Origin: Pigoraptor vietnamica
Taxonomy: Eukaryota > Opisthokonta > Filasterea
Reading direction: 5' to 3'
Assembly (NCBI GenBank): GCA_943704525.1
Contig: CALSCQ010001827.1
Coordinates: forward strand, 1 to 27,721
Length of the DNA: 27,721 bases
The notes beneath the pieces were generated by a model. It did not search any database. It had not been told where the DNA came from and was given only the letters and a program-made list of their open reading frames with translations. Shown in pieces: positions 1-9,417 of this stretch. Position numbers and translations under genes: made by a program. How positions within the stretch are numbered: position 1 is the stretch's first letter; the number at the start of each line of letters is the position of its first letter.

Positions 1-54
<54 letters not shown>

Positions 55-84
55 ACACACACACACAACACACACACACACACA

Positions 85-150
<66 letters not shown>
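1..150. repeat. Compound (AC)n-(CT)n microsatellite
   Basis: A nearly pure AC tract (about 1-86, with two small interruptions) runs directly into a CT tract (about 87-150). On the minus strand this reads (GA)n(GT)n and lies in the WEE1 intron after the third visible exon. The window edge cuts the AC part, so its real length is unknown. Confidence 0.97.
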
Positions 151-154
<4 letters not shown>

Positions 155-193
155 GAGCGGCAACACATCACGAGCGGGGCACGTGACACCCAC

Positions 194-1535
194 TCTTCCG
201 ACACGTTCCGAATGCGCTTGTTTGATTTTTTGATGGCGTAAAAGCAGCCGTCGAGGAGGTTCTTGCACTTAAACACAGTGCCAAACTCGCCGCGGCCAAT
301 GACCTCGACCTCTTGAAACTCCTGTGGGCCGTTGGGAAGGGATGAGCCGACAGTATTCACACATGCCGATATGTGCGCTCCCTTACGCAACATACGAGCA
401 TACACACAGAGCACTCGAGCACACACCCGGTGATACCGCTGAATGTTCAAGAGATTGGGAACGGCGCGGACATTTGACAGGGCCCTCTCAAAGTCCGTGT
501 CGCCCCCGAGCGCATCCTCTCCAAGCGGATCCGCCGGCGCGGCCGCAGTTTCCCCTTCCTTCACGTCACGTGCGTGCGGCGGGTGACCCCCATCGCGGCT
601 AGGGGCGCGCGGTGTGAACGGGTTGACGTTGGGCACAAGAGGCGGCGCCAGCCCCGGATGTGCGGCCTGCGCATGCGACTGCCCGCTCCGCCCACTGCTC
701 TCGGCGTGACTTGGGCGGGGGCGCGGCACGTGACCGAGAATATCTCGGAGGCGACGCGATGTGAGGTGCGTGTCCTTCGTGCGGGGGGACCCCGGCAGCG
801 TGGGCAGGCGGGGGAGGCGCGGCTGCGAGTCCGGATTGGGCGACTGGCGGCGCGCGTCATCGCCCTGCGCCAGATATAGGCATGCACGCGGGTTAGGGCG
901 TGAATTAGCAGCGAACAGAACGACGACTTGTACAACGGGAAAATGCGGTGGCATCGCAACAGCACACGCGCGTGTGGGCACACAACAGAGAACGCCCAAT
1001 GATGAATGAGGCGCACGCAGAAAATTACTTCATAAAGAAAAAATAAATTTAAATAGGAAGCACCCACATCGAGCTCGCTTCCCGATCGCTTTCGCTTGCG
1101 AAGGTCCGTCGTCATAAAGTCAAAGCTGAACTGCGCGCTCTCGCGGGGCGTTATGGGCGGCGCATCCGCGCCAATCATGCTGTTCTCCGCGTCCAGCGCG
1201 GACGAAAACATGATCTGCGTCGATGCGCTCCCCTGCGACTGCGAGAACAGGCCCCCGTCCACGTTCGACGCGTCGTCAGGAGAGGCAAACAACACCTTGG
1301 CGCACGGCGTTTCTTCATCCACCGCAGACACCGGTGTGCCCTGCGATCCCAGCACAGGCGTCGCAACCATGTCCAACAAGCCGCCGCTCACAGGACCCGG
1401 CGTGCGCGCGAGGCCGTCCTTCGAGAGGGCGCTTGCGGCGCTTCCGGGCGCCAATCGCAGCGCGCTCCCCACACCGCCCGCCATCCCCCTACTGCTCCCG
1501 CCCGAGGAGTGCACTGGGCCGATGGGAGGGGCCAT
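194..1535 (-). CDS. WEE1: Wee1-type mitotic inhibitor kinase, N-terminal part (3' end outside the window)
   Basis: Wee1 is the nuclear kinase that phosphorylates the inhibitory tyrosine of CDK1. Visible coding exons, in gene order, are 1535-1068, 864-427 and 321-194; the gene continues past the left edge. The regulatory region holds several SP/TP sites, a basic KRKR stretch and the motif NVNPFTP, which closely resembles the NINPFTP of animal Wee1. The kinase domain opens with FQEVEVIGRGEFGTVFKC, then AIKK with the ATP-binding lysine. Later kinase motifs are not in the window. The splice phases (0, 0, 2) are consistent. The start is uncertain: the ATG at 1535 (MAPPIGPV) is the first in frame after a stop at 1658-1656, but a short upstream exon is possible because other genes here have tiny first exons. 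Identity is firm from the glycine loop plus NPFTP. Confidence 0.93.
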
Positions 1536-2611
1536 GCGACGCAGGCCGCTCGCACAGGAAGGCACCGAGATGCGCTCAGTGTCCCTCTGTCCACGCAACA
1601 CAGAACGGCGGACTCTGAATACGGGGGTCGGCAAACACCCGAAATCGCAGCGAATCTACACGCGATGGCAAGTTCCCACGGAGTCACCAGGTCCAGCAAG
1701 ACGCCGAGTACAATGCAATGGTCGAGTACACGCGTGGGTAATAGTGCGCACGGGTCGCACAATGTCGGATTCGTCGCAATCGCCGGTGTCACAGCGTTCC
1801 CCACCAGCCTCGAATATGGAAAATAGCCACTGACGGTCACTTCAGCGGTACAAAGACACAAACGAGGGACACTAATGAAGCTTGGTGCAGAGTTGTGCGT
1901 GCGTGGGAGACGAAGACAACACACACGGGACGCACACACGCGAGCGCGCTTGTTGGAGGACAGAGGGAGAGAAAAGCGACTCGTGAGTGGGTGAGACAAA
2001 AATCGCGCGCTCGGCAGTCACGCGGCATTCTCATGGATTTATTACGACGACCAGTGACTATGGGAAATGTATGGAAACTGAAAAAATTGAAATTTATTAC
2101 GAAAAGGACACTTTGGTGACCAATGTCGGCATTGAGTAGATCAACGAAGTCACAGGAATAGCTTATTTTGAATTTTTATCGGCACAAATAATGCGATTCA
2201 TCGCACTTTTCCTTTCATTTATTCAAATAATCAATGTAAGAATGATTGGCAAATAAAGATGCTTACGGACAATATTCACCGCAGCGCATTTTGGCGCGCT
2301 CTCTTCTGATTGGCCCACTCAACCCCTCACGCCCTCGACACGTGCCGCGCTTCTGTGCGCCCCAACACACCCACCCCCAAACTGCGGCACTCCGTTGGAG
2401 CGTCACTCGTACACACACCGGGGGTGAGTGGCATTCACGCTGACGTCCAGATAGCAATAGACAGCACCCGATGCAAGAGATCACAGGGGACCGGATTAGC
2501 CCGTGTTGTTATTTGTCTTTCTGCATACGCACGCTGCGAAAGCGCTGACGATAGCGAGTTGAAGGGGGGGACGAATGCATAGCACGGTTGCGAGCGCGCC
2601 TCTACAAGCGC
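1536..2611. other. Intergenic: 5' side of WEE1 and 3' side of TUB
   Basis: About 1.1 kb between two minus-strand genes. I see no convincing coding exon. Around 2085-2245 is an AT-rich island with AATAAA-like strings on the minus strand near 2215-2225, a possible poly(A) signal for TUB though about 390 bp from its stop. The part next to 1535 may hold the WEE1 promoter or an unrecognised first exon. Confidence 0.5.
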
Positions 2612-5217
2612 TCACTCGCACGCGAGCTTGCCATCGAAGGACGAGAGGGCGATGGAGAAAGCCTGAATTGCCGACATGGGGTACATGTAGTCGCACGTGA
2701 AGACCTCGTCCGAGATGCGCCCGAACTGCATCACAATGTAGTCCGCTGTGGGTTGAAAAGGTGTGAGATAACAGAGCAATACACAGAGGCGAAGTGTAAA
2801 GAGGCGTGCGATGTGTGTGAGTGTGTTTACGGAATGCGTATGAGCCAACTCACGGTCGTCGTCGTGGACGATCTGGAAGTTCTTGACCGACGCCACGGTG
2901 ACACGACCGTAGAAATTGAGGACATACGATTGCGTCGCTGGGTGGGGCGGGGTCGTCAGCATACAATCAGAGGTCGCTCCTTGCACGCCATAGAACGCAT
3001 GGCAGTGGGTTGATAAGGGAGAAGAGTGAACACTCGCGACAGACGGGCGACCCACAGTCGTTCCACACGGGCGCCTTGTTGTGGAGGACGAGAATGTCCT
3101 TCATGTGATGCCGGCGTGCCCTCTCAATCAGCGTGTCGCTCTCCTATGGGACGAGTGGACGGCGTGAATAGTCGAACAGATGACCAACGGAGACGCACTA
3201 GGCCATTGAGACCGACATCCGAACAGCAACCACACAATTAGACGCGCTAAGCACTCACGCTTGTGGGCCGCACTTGGACGCGCCGTCCGTCGGACTTCAT
3301 CCCCGGAATGATCACCGACATCTTGCGAGGTCCCTTCAGCCCCATCACATTCGTGCCCTGCGAGCCACAACGTCCACGTTAACCAGTGCTGCGACACACA
3401 AAATGCGCTGTCGTTCACAAGAGAAAAAAACACACCGCCGCAAAGCAGCAGAACATGGCGTTCAAAAAGGAGAGTGGACATAAGACAGGGAGCGCTGTGA
3501 TCAAGGAGGTGTGGGGCCCTCACGTATGTAATGGCCGCGAGCTCCTCGCGCACGTTCTCCCCTGACGACTTGCGGCTCTTCGGGTTGACGCCATTGCCAT
3601 ACACCGTGAACTGCGTCCCCAGGAAATTCGACCTAAAATAACAAACCGGCGTCAGGTTAAGCGCTGCGATGGCGCAGACACGCAGCCGACCCATTGATGG
3701 TAAGTGCGTGCACGCGTACCTGAGCTTCCCGACAAACGTCTCCCCGTCGCGCGCCATGTTGGTGGGGTCGATCGAGAGGAGGTAGTTCGAGCTCGCCGAC
3801 TTCTTCCGCTTACGCGCGGCGAGGAGGAACTGCTTCTTACCGCCCTCACGCTCCATGTGCAGATAGTACGCGGGATACATGCCCTTCTCAAGACCCTTCT
3901 TGTCGCGCGTGATGCGGCAGAGGATCTTCTGACCCTGCGGCGCGGGCCTGCGACAGTGTCACACAGACTATGAGCAAAAAAGTCGGCGCACGCATGGCAG
4001 TCGCCAAACGATCGTACGAAGATCCCCCTAGCGAGATGACGCCGAGAGACACCCACGAGGTCACAAACTCGAGCAGGTTCTCGTCGTTGAGGTCGATCGA
4101 GATGGACGTGAGTCGCGGGCGGCGCGCGTCCTCGGTGGTCGGCTGCGGCGTGATGACGGCGGCCTCGCGATCGTCCTCTGTCGGATCGTACGTCGTGGAA
4201 ATGCCACTGCGCGCGCGCAAAAAGGGTGTGATTGCGGGTGAGCACCACACACAACCACACGTGTATGCTCGGGCTGACATTGTACACACATGCACGAAAT
4301 GCGAACAACGCGCACGTACCGGTTCTGCAGCTCTCGCCGAATGTCGCGCACGGGCTCGTCATCGCTCTCGTCATACGAGCGCACGACAGTGGCCTCAGGG
4401 CGACTCCTCCGCGTTTCGCGCTCCTCCCTCTCCTCGCGAGCGGCGCGACGGCTCTCCCTCGTGCTGCGTGACTCACGTGACTCACGGGTCTCTCGCGTGT
4501 CGCGCGAGTCGGAATCGCGGTCACGCGACTCCCGTTCGCGCTCGCGCTCTCGCTCAACAACAGACCGACGCGACTGCAGAGTGCATGGTCGAGGTATGAG
4601 TGTGAGAACACAAACGGGCAATCGCAAAGAAAGGAACGCAAATGCGCCACAATAAGGGAACATCGCGGGAACGTGCGATGAAGACGTCACAGCGACGCAC
4701 CGTCCTCTCCTCGGGCTCGTCGTCGTCGCGGCGAGACGCACGCGCAGAGGGCTGGCGGCGCGCGGCGGACGATGGACGCCGTGAGTCACCGTCCGTGTTG
4801 AACACCATGCCTGACATGTGGGGAGAGTGAGAGGGGACAGGGATGCGCCCGCATTCAAAGGTCTCAAGTAGTTCGATCGTTCTGGTGCGATCGAGTCGCG
4901 GCCTCATACATACAAGCCATGTGGTGCATCTCAAACACTCTCCCAATAGTAGCGGCGATCGCCTGCAACGCACCTGCAGCCGACTGCCTCTGCTTGCGGC
5001 GCTGTTCCTCGAGCTGCCGCTGGCGCTCCAGCTTCTGCTGTCGGAGCGAATTGGGGCTGTTCGAGCGGTCCTCCATCTCTGCGTCCTGGTTGTCGTCCGG
5101 CGTAAAGGGATGACGAGGCTGCGCCCCACGCGACGACCGACGCGGGTTCGGCGGCCTGTTGTTCCGCAGTCGCGACGAGAGGTTGGGTAAGAAGACGGAC
5201 GTGTACGTGGCGTGATC

Positions 5218-5248
<31 letters not shown>

Positions 5249-5372
5249 TGTGTGTGTGTGTTCATGTGTGCGTGCGCAGCATGTGTACATGCGTTGTCCA
5301 TTGTGTGCGCACAGCCATAAAGGTCACCAATACCCACTTGGCCCACCTCTCTTCGTCGGAGTCGACCATCAT
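2612..5372 (-). CDS. TUB: Tubby-family protein (TUB/TULP)
   Basis: Tubby proteins bind phosphoinositides at membranes and deliver cargo such as GPCRs to cilia, acting as adaptors for IFT-A. Eleven exons: 5372-5347, 5155-4974, 4810-4701, 4573-4320, 4206-4057, 3947-3720, 3632-3524, 3357-3259, 3143-3056, 2937-2854 and 2745-2612. They give 487 aa with every phase consistent. Start is ATGATG at 5372 with an in-frame TAA just upstream. Near residue 46 is [15 protein letters not shown], the conserved N-terminal TUB motif. Residues about 107-170 are rich in RE and RS dipeptides. The tubby domain fills residues about 242-487, with [24 protein letters not shown], the basic RKRKKS region that carries the PIP2-binding residues, [18 protein letters not shown], and the terminal [12 protein letters not shown]. 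The gene is complete and looks functional. Confidence 0.97.
5218..5262. repeat. (GT)n microsatellite in TUB intron 1
   Basis: A GT tract with one TATG interruption lies inside the first TUB intron (5346-5156). On the coding strand it reads (AC)n, upstream of the acceptor at 5156. Confidence 0.95.
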
Positions 5373-6069
5373 TTTCGAGGCTTACTTTACGCCCAAACAG
5401 CGTTTCGCTGTGGGGCCAACAATTCAAAATCGGTCCAAATCGCTGTGCACAGACAGCAAGCCACAAAAGCCACTCGCCGAGTCTAAGGTACACAAAAATT
5501 GAACGCACTCGAAGCGTCCTTTTGCAGGTGCTGCGCTTGAGTGTGTGTACGACGCACTCGGCTGTGGAGTCTGTGTGTGTGTGCGGTCGTGGCTGGTCAG
5601 TCGATGCGGGAATTTCGATTTCAAACGGACTCCATCCGTCAAATTAATGTGAGATTTTCATGGAATGTGGGTGAAAAATGCTTGGTAGTCTCAAATTGAC
5701 GAGTTGCGAGGTACCCTCGTCACACGTTTTTTATTGACATTCAAATCACTATGGCCTCACTATGGAAAAATTTTTATTACGTGCGCGAAATCCCCTTGGA
5801 GATAGAGTGAAACGACCAATGGGCGTTCAGACACGCATGTCACGTGATGCGTTGTTACTTTGTGTGGTTGCTGTTACACAGGCTGCCCATTTCCGTTTTT
5901 TCGTACTACGGTTGTGTCGTCTCTTCTTCGTTGCGCATTCTTCCACACACGCAAGCAGCGTGCTCGCGCGCTACATTATTACATATTTTGTTGCGCTTCG
6001 TCTCCGTCAGGCGCATCCACCCGACACTGCCCACATCCACCTGAACATTAGCACACGCGTCAGACCGAA
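5373..6069. promoter_or_regulatory. Divergent 5' region of TUB and the coiled-coil gene
   Basis: Roughly 700 bp between two divergent start codons. The middle (about 5640-5790) is AT-rich. It contains a CCAAT at about 5815, a TCACGTGA-type palindrome near 5837-5844, a short palindrome around GGTACC near 5711, and an imperfect inverted repeat (5637-5655 with 5689-5701). I found no good X-box here despite TUB being a ciliary gene. Promoter function is inferred from gene orientation only. Confidence 0.45.
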
Positions 6070-7247
6070 ATGGCACAGACGGCGCCCGGTGTGCGCGAGG
6101 AGCGTGGCGAAGGCCCCTCTCTGAGCGAACTGATTGACGGAATCCTCCCGAAGCTCATTGGGGGTGCGGTGGACCGAACGGCCGTGAGAAGGGATTGGGT
6201 GGATTTCACTTGATGCGTGACGGCGTGTGCTTATTGAAGCGCAGAGACTGCGGAGGCGAAACGCATGTACGAGCAGGAGCTGAAAGCGCACGGCGAAACA
6301 AAGGCCAAGCTGGCGGAAGGTGGAAAGTGGATCTGCGCTTAAGGAACTTTGTGTGAATGGTATAATAACACAAGTCACTTGTGTGTCCCCGGTAGCACTT
6401 GCGACGCTCGAGGCGCGCCGCGTCAAGCTGGGAGAGTTTATGGGTAAACGACTTGCATTGGCGCTGCAGCCGATGTAACTTTTGTTCGCGTGCTCAGTCC
6501 ATGTCATTGCGTACGGCTACCAGACCGCCGCAGCACGGCCGAAGCGCGCTTTGATTCCGAGGGCGAAGCGGGACTCAAGCGGTGCGTGGTACAGTACAAC
6601 GGACAGCAGACATCATGAGATGTTCCATTCGAGCGTCAATGCGAGGGACTATGCAACTGACACGTGACGCGCAGCATGGAGGCGGACATTGTCGCTCTGA
6701 AGAAGGCCGTCGCGGAGAGTGAGGCCAAGTGCCACGCCATACTCGACCAGAAGGTCGCCATGGAGTGGGTGTTCGTTTGTGGCAATCGGATTCGAACAGC
6801 CATTCTCAATTGAACTGGCCCGTGCACTGCAGGAACGCCTTCGTCGTCGAGATGCGCGCGATTGCGGCGGACTACAAGGCCCGCAACGCCCTCGCGGGTG
6901 GCAGCCCACCCCGCGACATGGACACGACCGAGTATAACAACAACGGTAAATGCTGCTCCTCAGAAAAAAGGCATTCAAAGCTGCCTCACGATTTTCATAA
7001 TACACAATGTCCAGCGGCGCGCGATTTCACAGGCGCTACGAACGCCGGGGGCGTCGACGGGAACGAGCGCCGCCAACGCAAGCGCCCTCGCGAAGAGGCG
7101 GACGACGACAGCGGGGCCGCTGAGGGCATTCCGCCCTTTGCCCTTGCGCACGCCCAGCTGCCAGAGCCCATTTCGCACAAGGGCGGCGCGGATGAAACCG
7201 CAATCGCAGGGACGGCCGAGAGCATCGCCACGTGTGGTAACGAGTAG
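6070..7247 (+). CDS. Unrecognised 236-aa coiled-coil protein
   Basis: I do not recognise this family. Seven exons join in consistent phase: 6070-6163, 6245-6319, 6396-6443, 6524-6581, 6675-6764, 6833-6945 and 7015-7247. The start MAQTAPGV follows AAA. Residues about 32-130 are charged and alpha-helical in character, with heptad-like spacing (for example EAKRMYEQELKAHGETKAKL and MEADIVALKKAVAESEAK), so a coiled coil is likely. The C-terminal 85 residues are disordered, with a basic patch RRQRKRPREE that could be a nuclear localisation signal. The first donor could instead be the GTGAGA about 30 bp downstream (near 6191) paired with an acceptor two bases later, and the fourth exon has alternative acceptors. 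A GTAACG just before the stop could be a donor, but I see no downstream exon before the convergent MTG1. Confidence 0.68.
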
Positions 7248-7310
7248 TAGTTTGGCGCAAAGCGGTACTCGCGCGCTGCGTTTTCTTGCTTGACGAAATC
7301 AATAGAAACC

Positions 7311-9009
7311 TCAGCCTTCCTTCGGCGGTGGGACGCTGTTTGGTTGTCGCGGCATCCTGTCGAGAGTGAGTCGACCCAGCTTGGCGTTCCTGCGAACGGA
7401 CAAATGACAGGGGCAGTCGGCAACGATTACCAGCGAAGATCGTACCAACCCCACTCACTGCTCAGCACTCTGATGTCCATTCACTCACCGGTACGCGTGG
7501 ATGAAGGCAGTCGCGGACGCCGTGAGCTCCGGCACGCCGCCCTTCTTCAGCCGACCCATTTTGAATGCGATGTGCGTGAGGACCTCCTTGATGTCGTCAG
7601 AGGGCCCGCTCATCTTGTAGAGATCCACATAGCTGCAGTGAAAACGGCCAAGGCGTTGGCGAAAAAAGAACGGCGAAAGCGCATCCCGCTCTAATGCAAG
7701 GGCGAGAAATGAATAATGTCACAACGCGAGCGAGAGAGAACGTGAACGTAATAAGTGTGTGTGTGTGGGAGTGCACGAAATTTCAAACGCGTGTGTGGCG
7801 CGTGCTATGGGTGCGAGGGTCATCACCCACTTGAACATGCCCGCCCTGTTGAGCCGGTAGAGAATGTAGTCGGCAATCATCCTGTGCCCGACCACCTCGT
7901 CCTGCATGGTGCCGATCATCGCCAGTTGCATGCCCATCTCAAACGACGCCACGCGCGGGACCATGATGCCTGCGCGGCGGGAGTCTGGTGAGCAGAACGC
8001 ACACAACACATACGCATGCACTCGCACCCCCTCCCCTTCCCGCACACACACCCATCAACACGCAAGAGAGTCTGACACAGAATACAACACGGCTCTTGCA
8101 ACGCGCAACACACCCGGCGTGTCCACCAGGTAGACCCTCGGGCTATCGCAAATCTTGATGTACTGCTTGAGCGAGCGCGTGACGCCCGGTCGGTCGCCCG
8201 TAATGGCCGCCTTGCCAGCGCCCGTGTAGATGCGCCGCAATTGGTTAATGAAGGACGACTTGCCCACATTTGGCAGGCCAATCACCATCACGCGAATTGC
8301 ATCCTCCTCGGGAAGATTCGCAATCCATCTGTCGTCGTGGTCAAATTGCGGCGCGCTGCCGTCCGCCGTAACGACCGACAGCGTGTTTGGGAGCGCAGGG
8401 GCCTTCGGACGCCGCTCCCTTATCTCGCGCACCGACGCCTTCACGTGCGCGAGGAGCGGCTTGACGCTGCGGTCGAATTGCAGCGTGCAGTCCGTGTACA
8501 TGACGTCCAAACCGCGGCTCTTGTAGTGCGCCTTGACCGGCTGAGTGCATGGTGGAGTAGTGGCACCGGGGAAAGTGGGCAAGAGTCAATTGCCGGTCGT
8601 GAGGGAGGTTAGGAAAAAAACCACAACGACAGACAGAAAGTGTCACCTCGAATGTGGACGGATTCGCGAGATCGCACTTGTTGAGCATGAGCACACGCGG
8701 CAAATGCGACGACATGGTGTCGAAAAAGTCGTTGCGGCCGGTGAAAGGTAACTGCGGAACAGTGCGACGCCGACGCTTAGGGCAACGCACACAGTGGAAA
8801 CCCCAAACCACTCCTTCCGCATCACGTGACTGGCCCAGAGTGTGTCTCCAACGCACCCGCGCATCGTGCATTTCGATGATAAAGTCCATGCGGCGTGCGA
8901 TGCGCGCCATGTCCATGGACGCCCGCTGCATGTGCATGGGATACCACTGCACGGCGCAAATGTCGCCGGGGTTGAACGCAGCGCGGAATGCGCGCGCCGC
9001 GGCCGCCAT
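7311..9009 (-). CDS. MTG1: Mitochondrial ribosome-associated GTPase 1 (YlqF/RbgA family)
   Basis: MTG1 is a circularly permuted GTPase that acts in assembly of the mitochondrial large ribosomal subunit at the inner membrane. Six exons: 9009-8857, 8751-8647, 8540-8114, 7969-7831, 7632-7489 and 7389-7311. They encode 348 aa, the normal family length. Motif order shows the permutation: G4 NKCD (residues 75-78) comes first, then G1 GLPNVGKSS (174-182), a G2-like GDRPGVT, and G3 DTPG (226-229). HDARLPFTGRN matches the conserved N-terminal block. The C-terminal helical region (MADY-like IADYILY, then YVDLYKM) is present. The N-terminus (MAAAARAFRAAF) is arginine/alanine-rich, as expected for a mitochondrial presequence. 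The stop lies 63 bp from the stop of the convergent coiled-coil gene. An internal splice choice (AA|GTGGGT at 7831) is fixed by phase. Confidence 0.96.
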
Positions 9010-9417
9010 TGTGTGTGTGTGTGTGTGTGTGTGCGTGCGTGCGTGCGTGTGTGTGTGTGTGCGTGCGTGTATGTGCGCGTTTGTGAGTGCGTGTATGTGT
9101 ATGTGTCCGTGAGTCAGAGGTGTGTCAGGCGTTTGAAACCTACCCCAACTCACTCCTCCTGGCACGCGTTACTCCCGTCACGTGCACCTAATCACGAACA
9201 CGTGCACCATGTTACCCAGTGCATGTGCACCATTACCCACCGCCGCACCCGCACACACACGCACACACACGCACACACACTGAGCAAGGACAAACGAAAA
9301 GAAAGAAGGACAAAGGAGCAGTGCGTACGAATTTCCCGTGCCTTTTCGTGTTGTCAGTGGCGAAGGCGCAGTGTGTGACGAACACTACGGCAGTCCTCCG
9401 CTGCCCACACAGTGAGA
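9010..9417. promoter_or_regulatory. Divergent 5' region of MTG1 and the ferredoxin fusion, with microsatellites
   Basis: About 400 bp between two start codons of mitochondrial genes. The MTG1 ATG is immediately preceded on its own strand by (CA)n; on the plus strand the GT/GTGC tract covers about 9009-9105. A second, shorter AC tract lies at about 9251-9280. Two CACGTG boxes are near 9180 and 9200. Shared promoter use is inferred from orientation. Confidence 0.55.

Noticed and set aside
1-150. Possible telomere or CRISPR-like array at the left edge
   Set aside because: The units are plain dinucleotides with no spacers and no telomeric hexamer; WEE1 exons resume right after it.
1096-1833. Long plus-strand open frame opposite WEE1
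   Set aside because: It is the antisense of the WEE1 N-terminal exon, has no recognisable domain, and the minus strand gives NPFTP and a kinase domain in consistent splice phase.
1388-1999. 203-codon minus-strand frame upstream of and overlapping the WEE1 start
   Set aside because: It overlaps the WEE1 exon in another frame, is Cys/Leu/Arg low-complexity, and shows no family similarity. A small upstream WEE1 exon here cannot be excluded.
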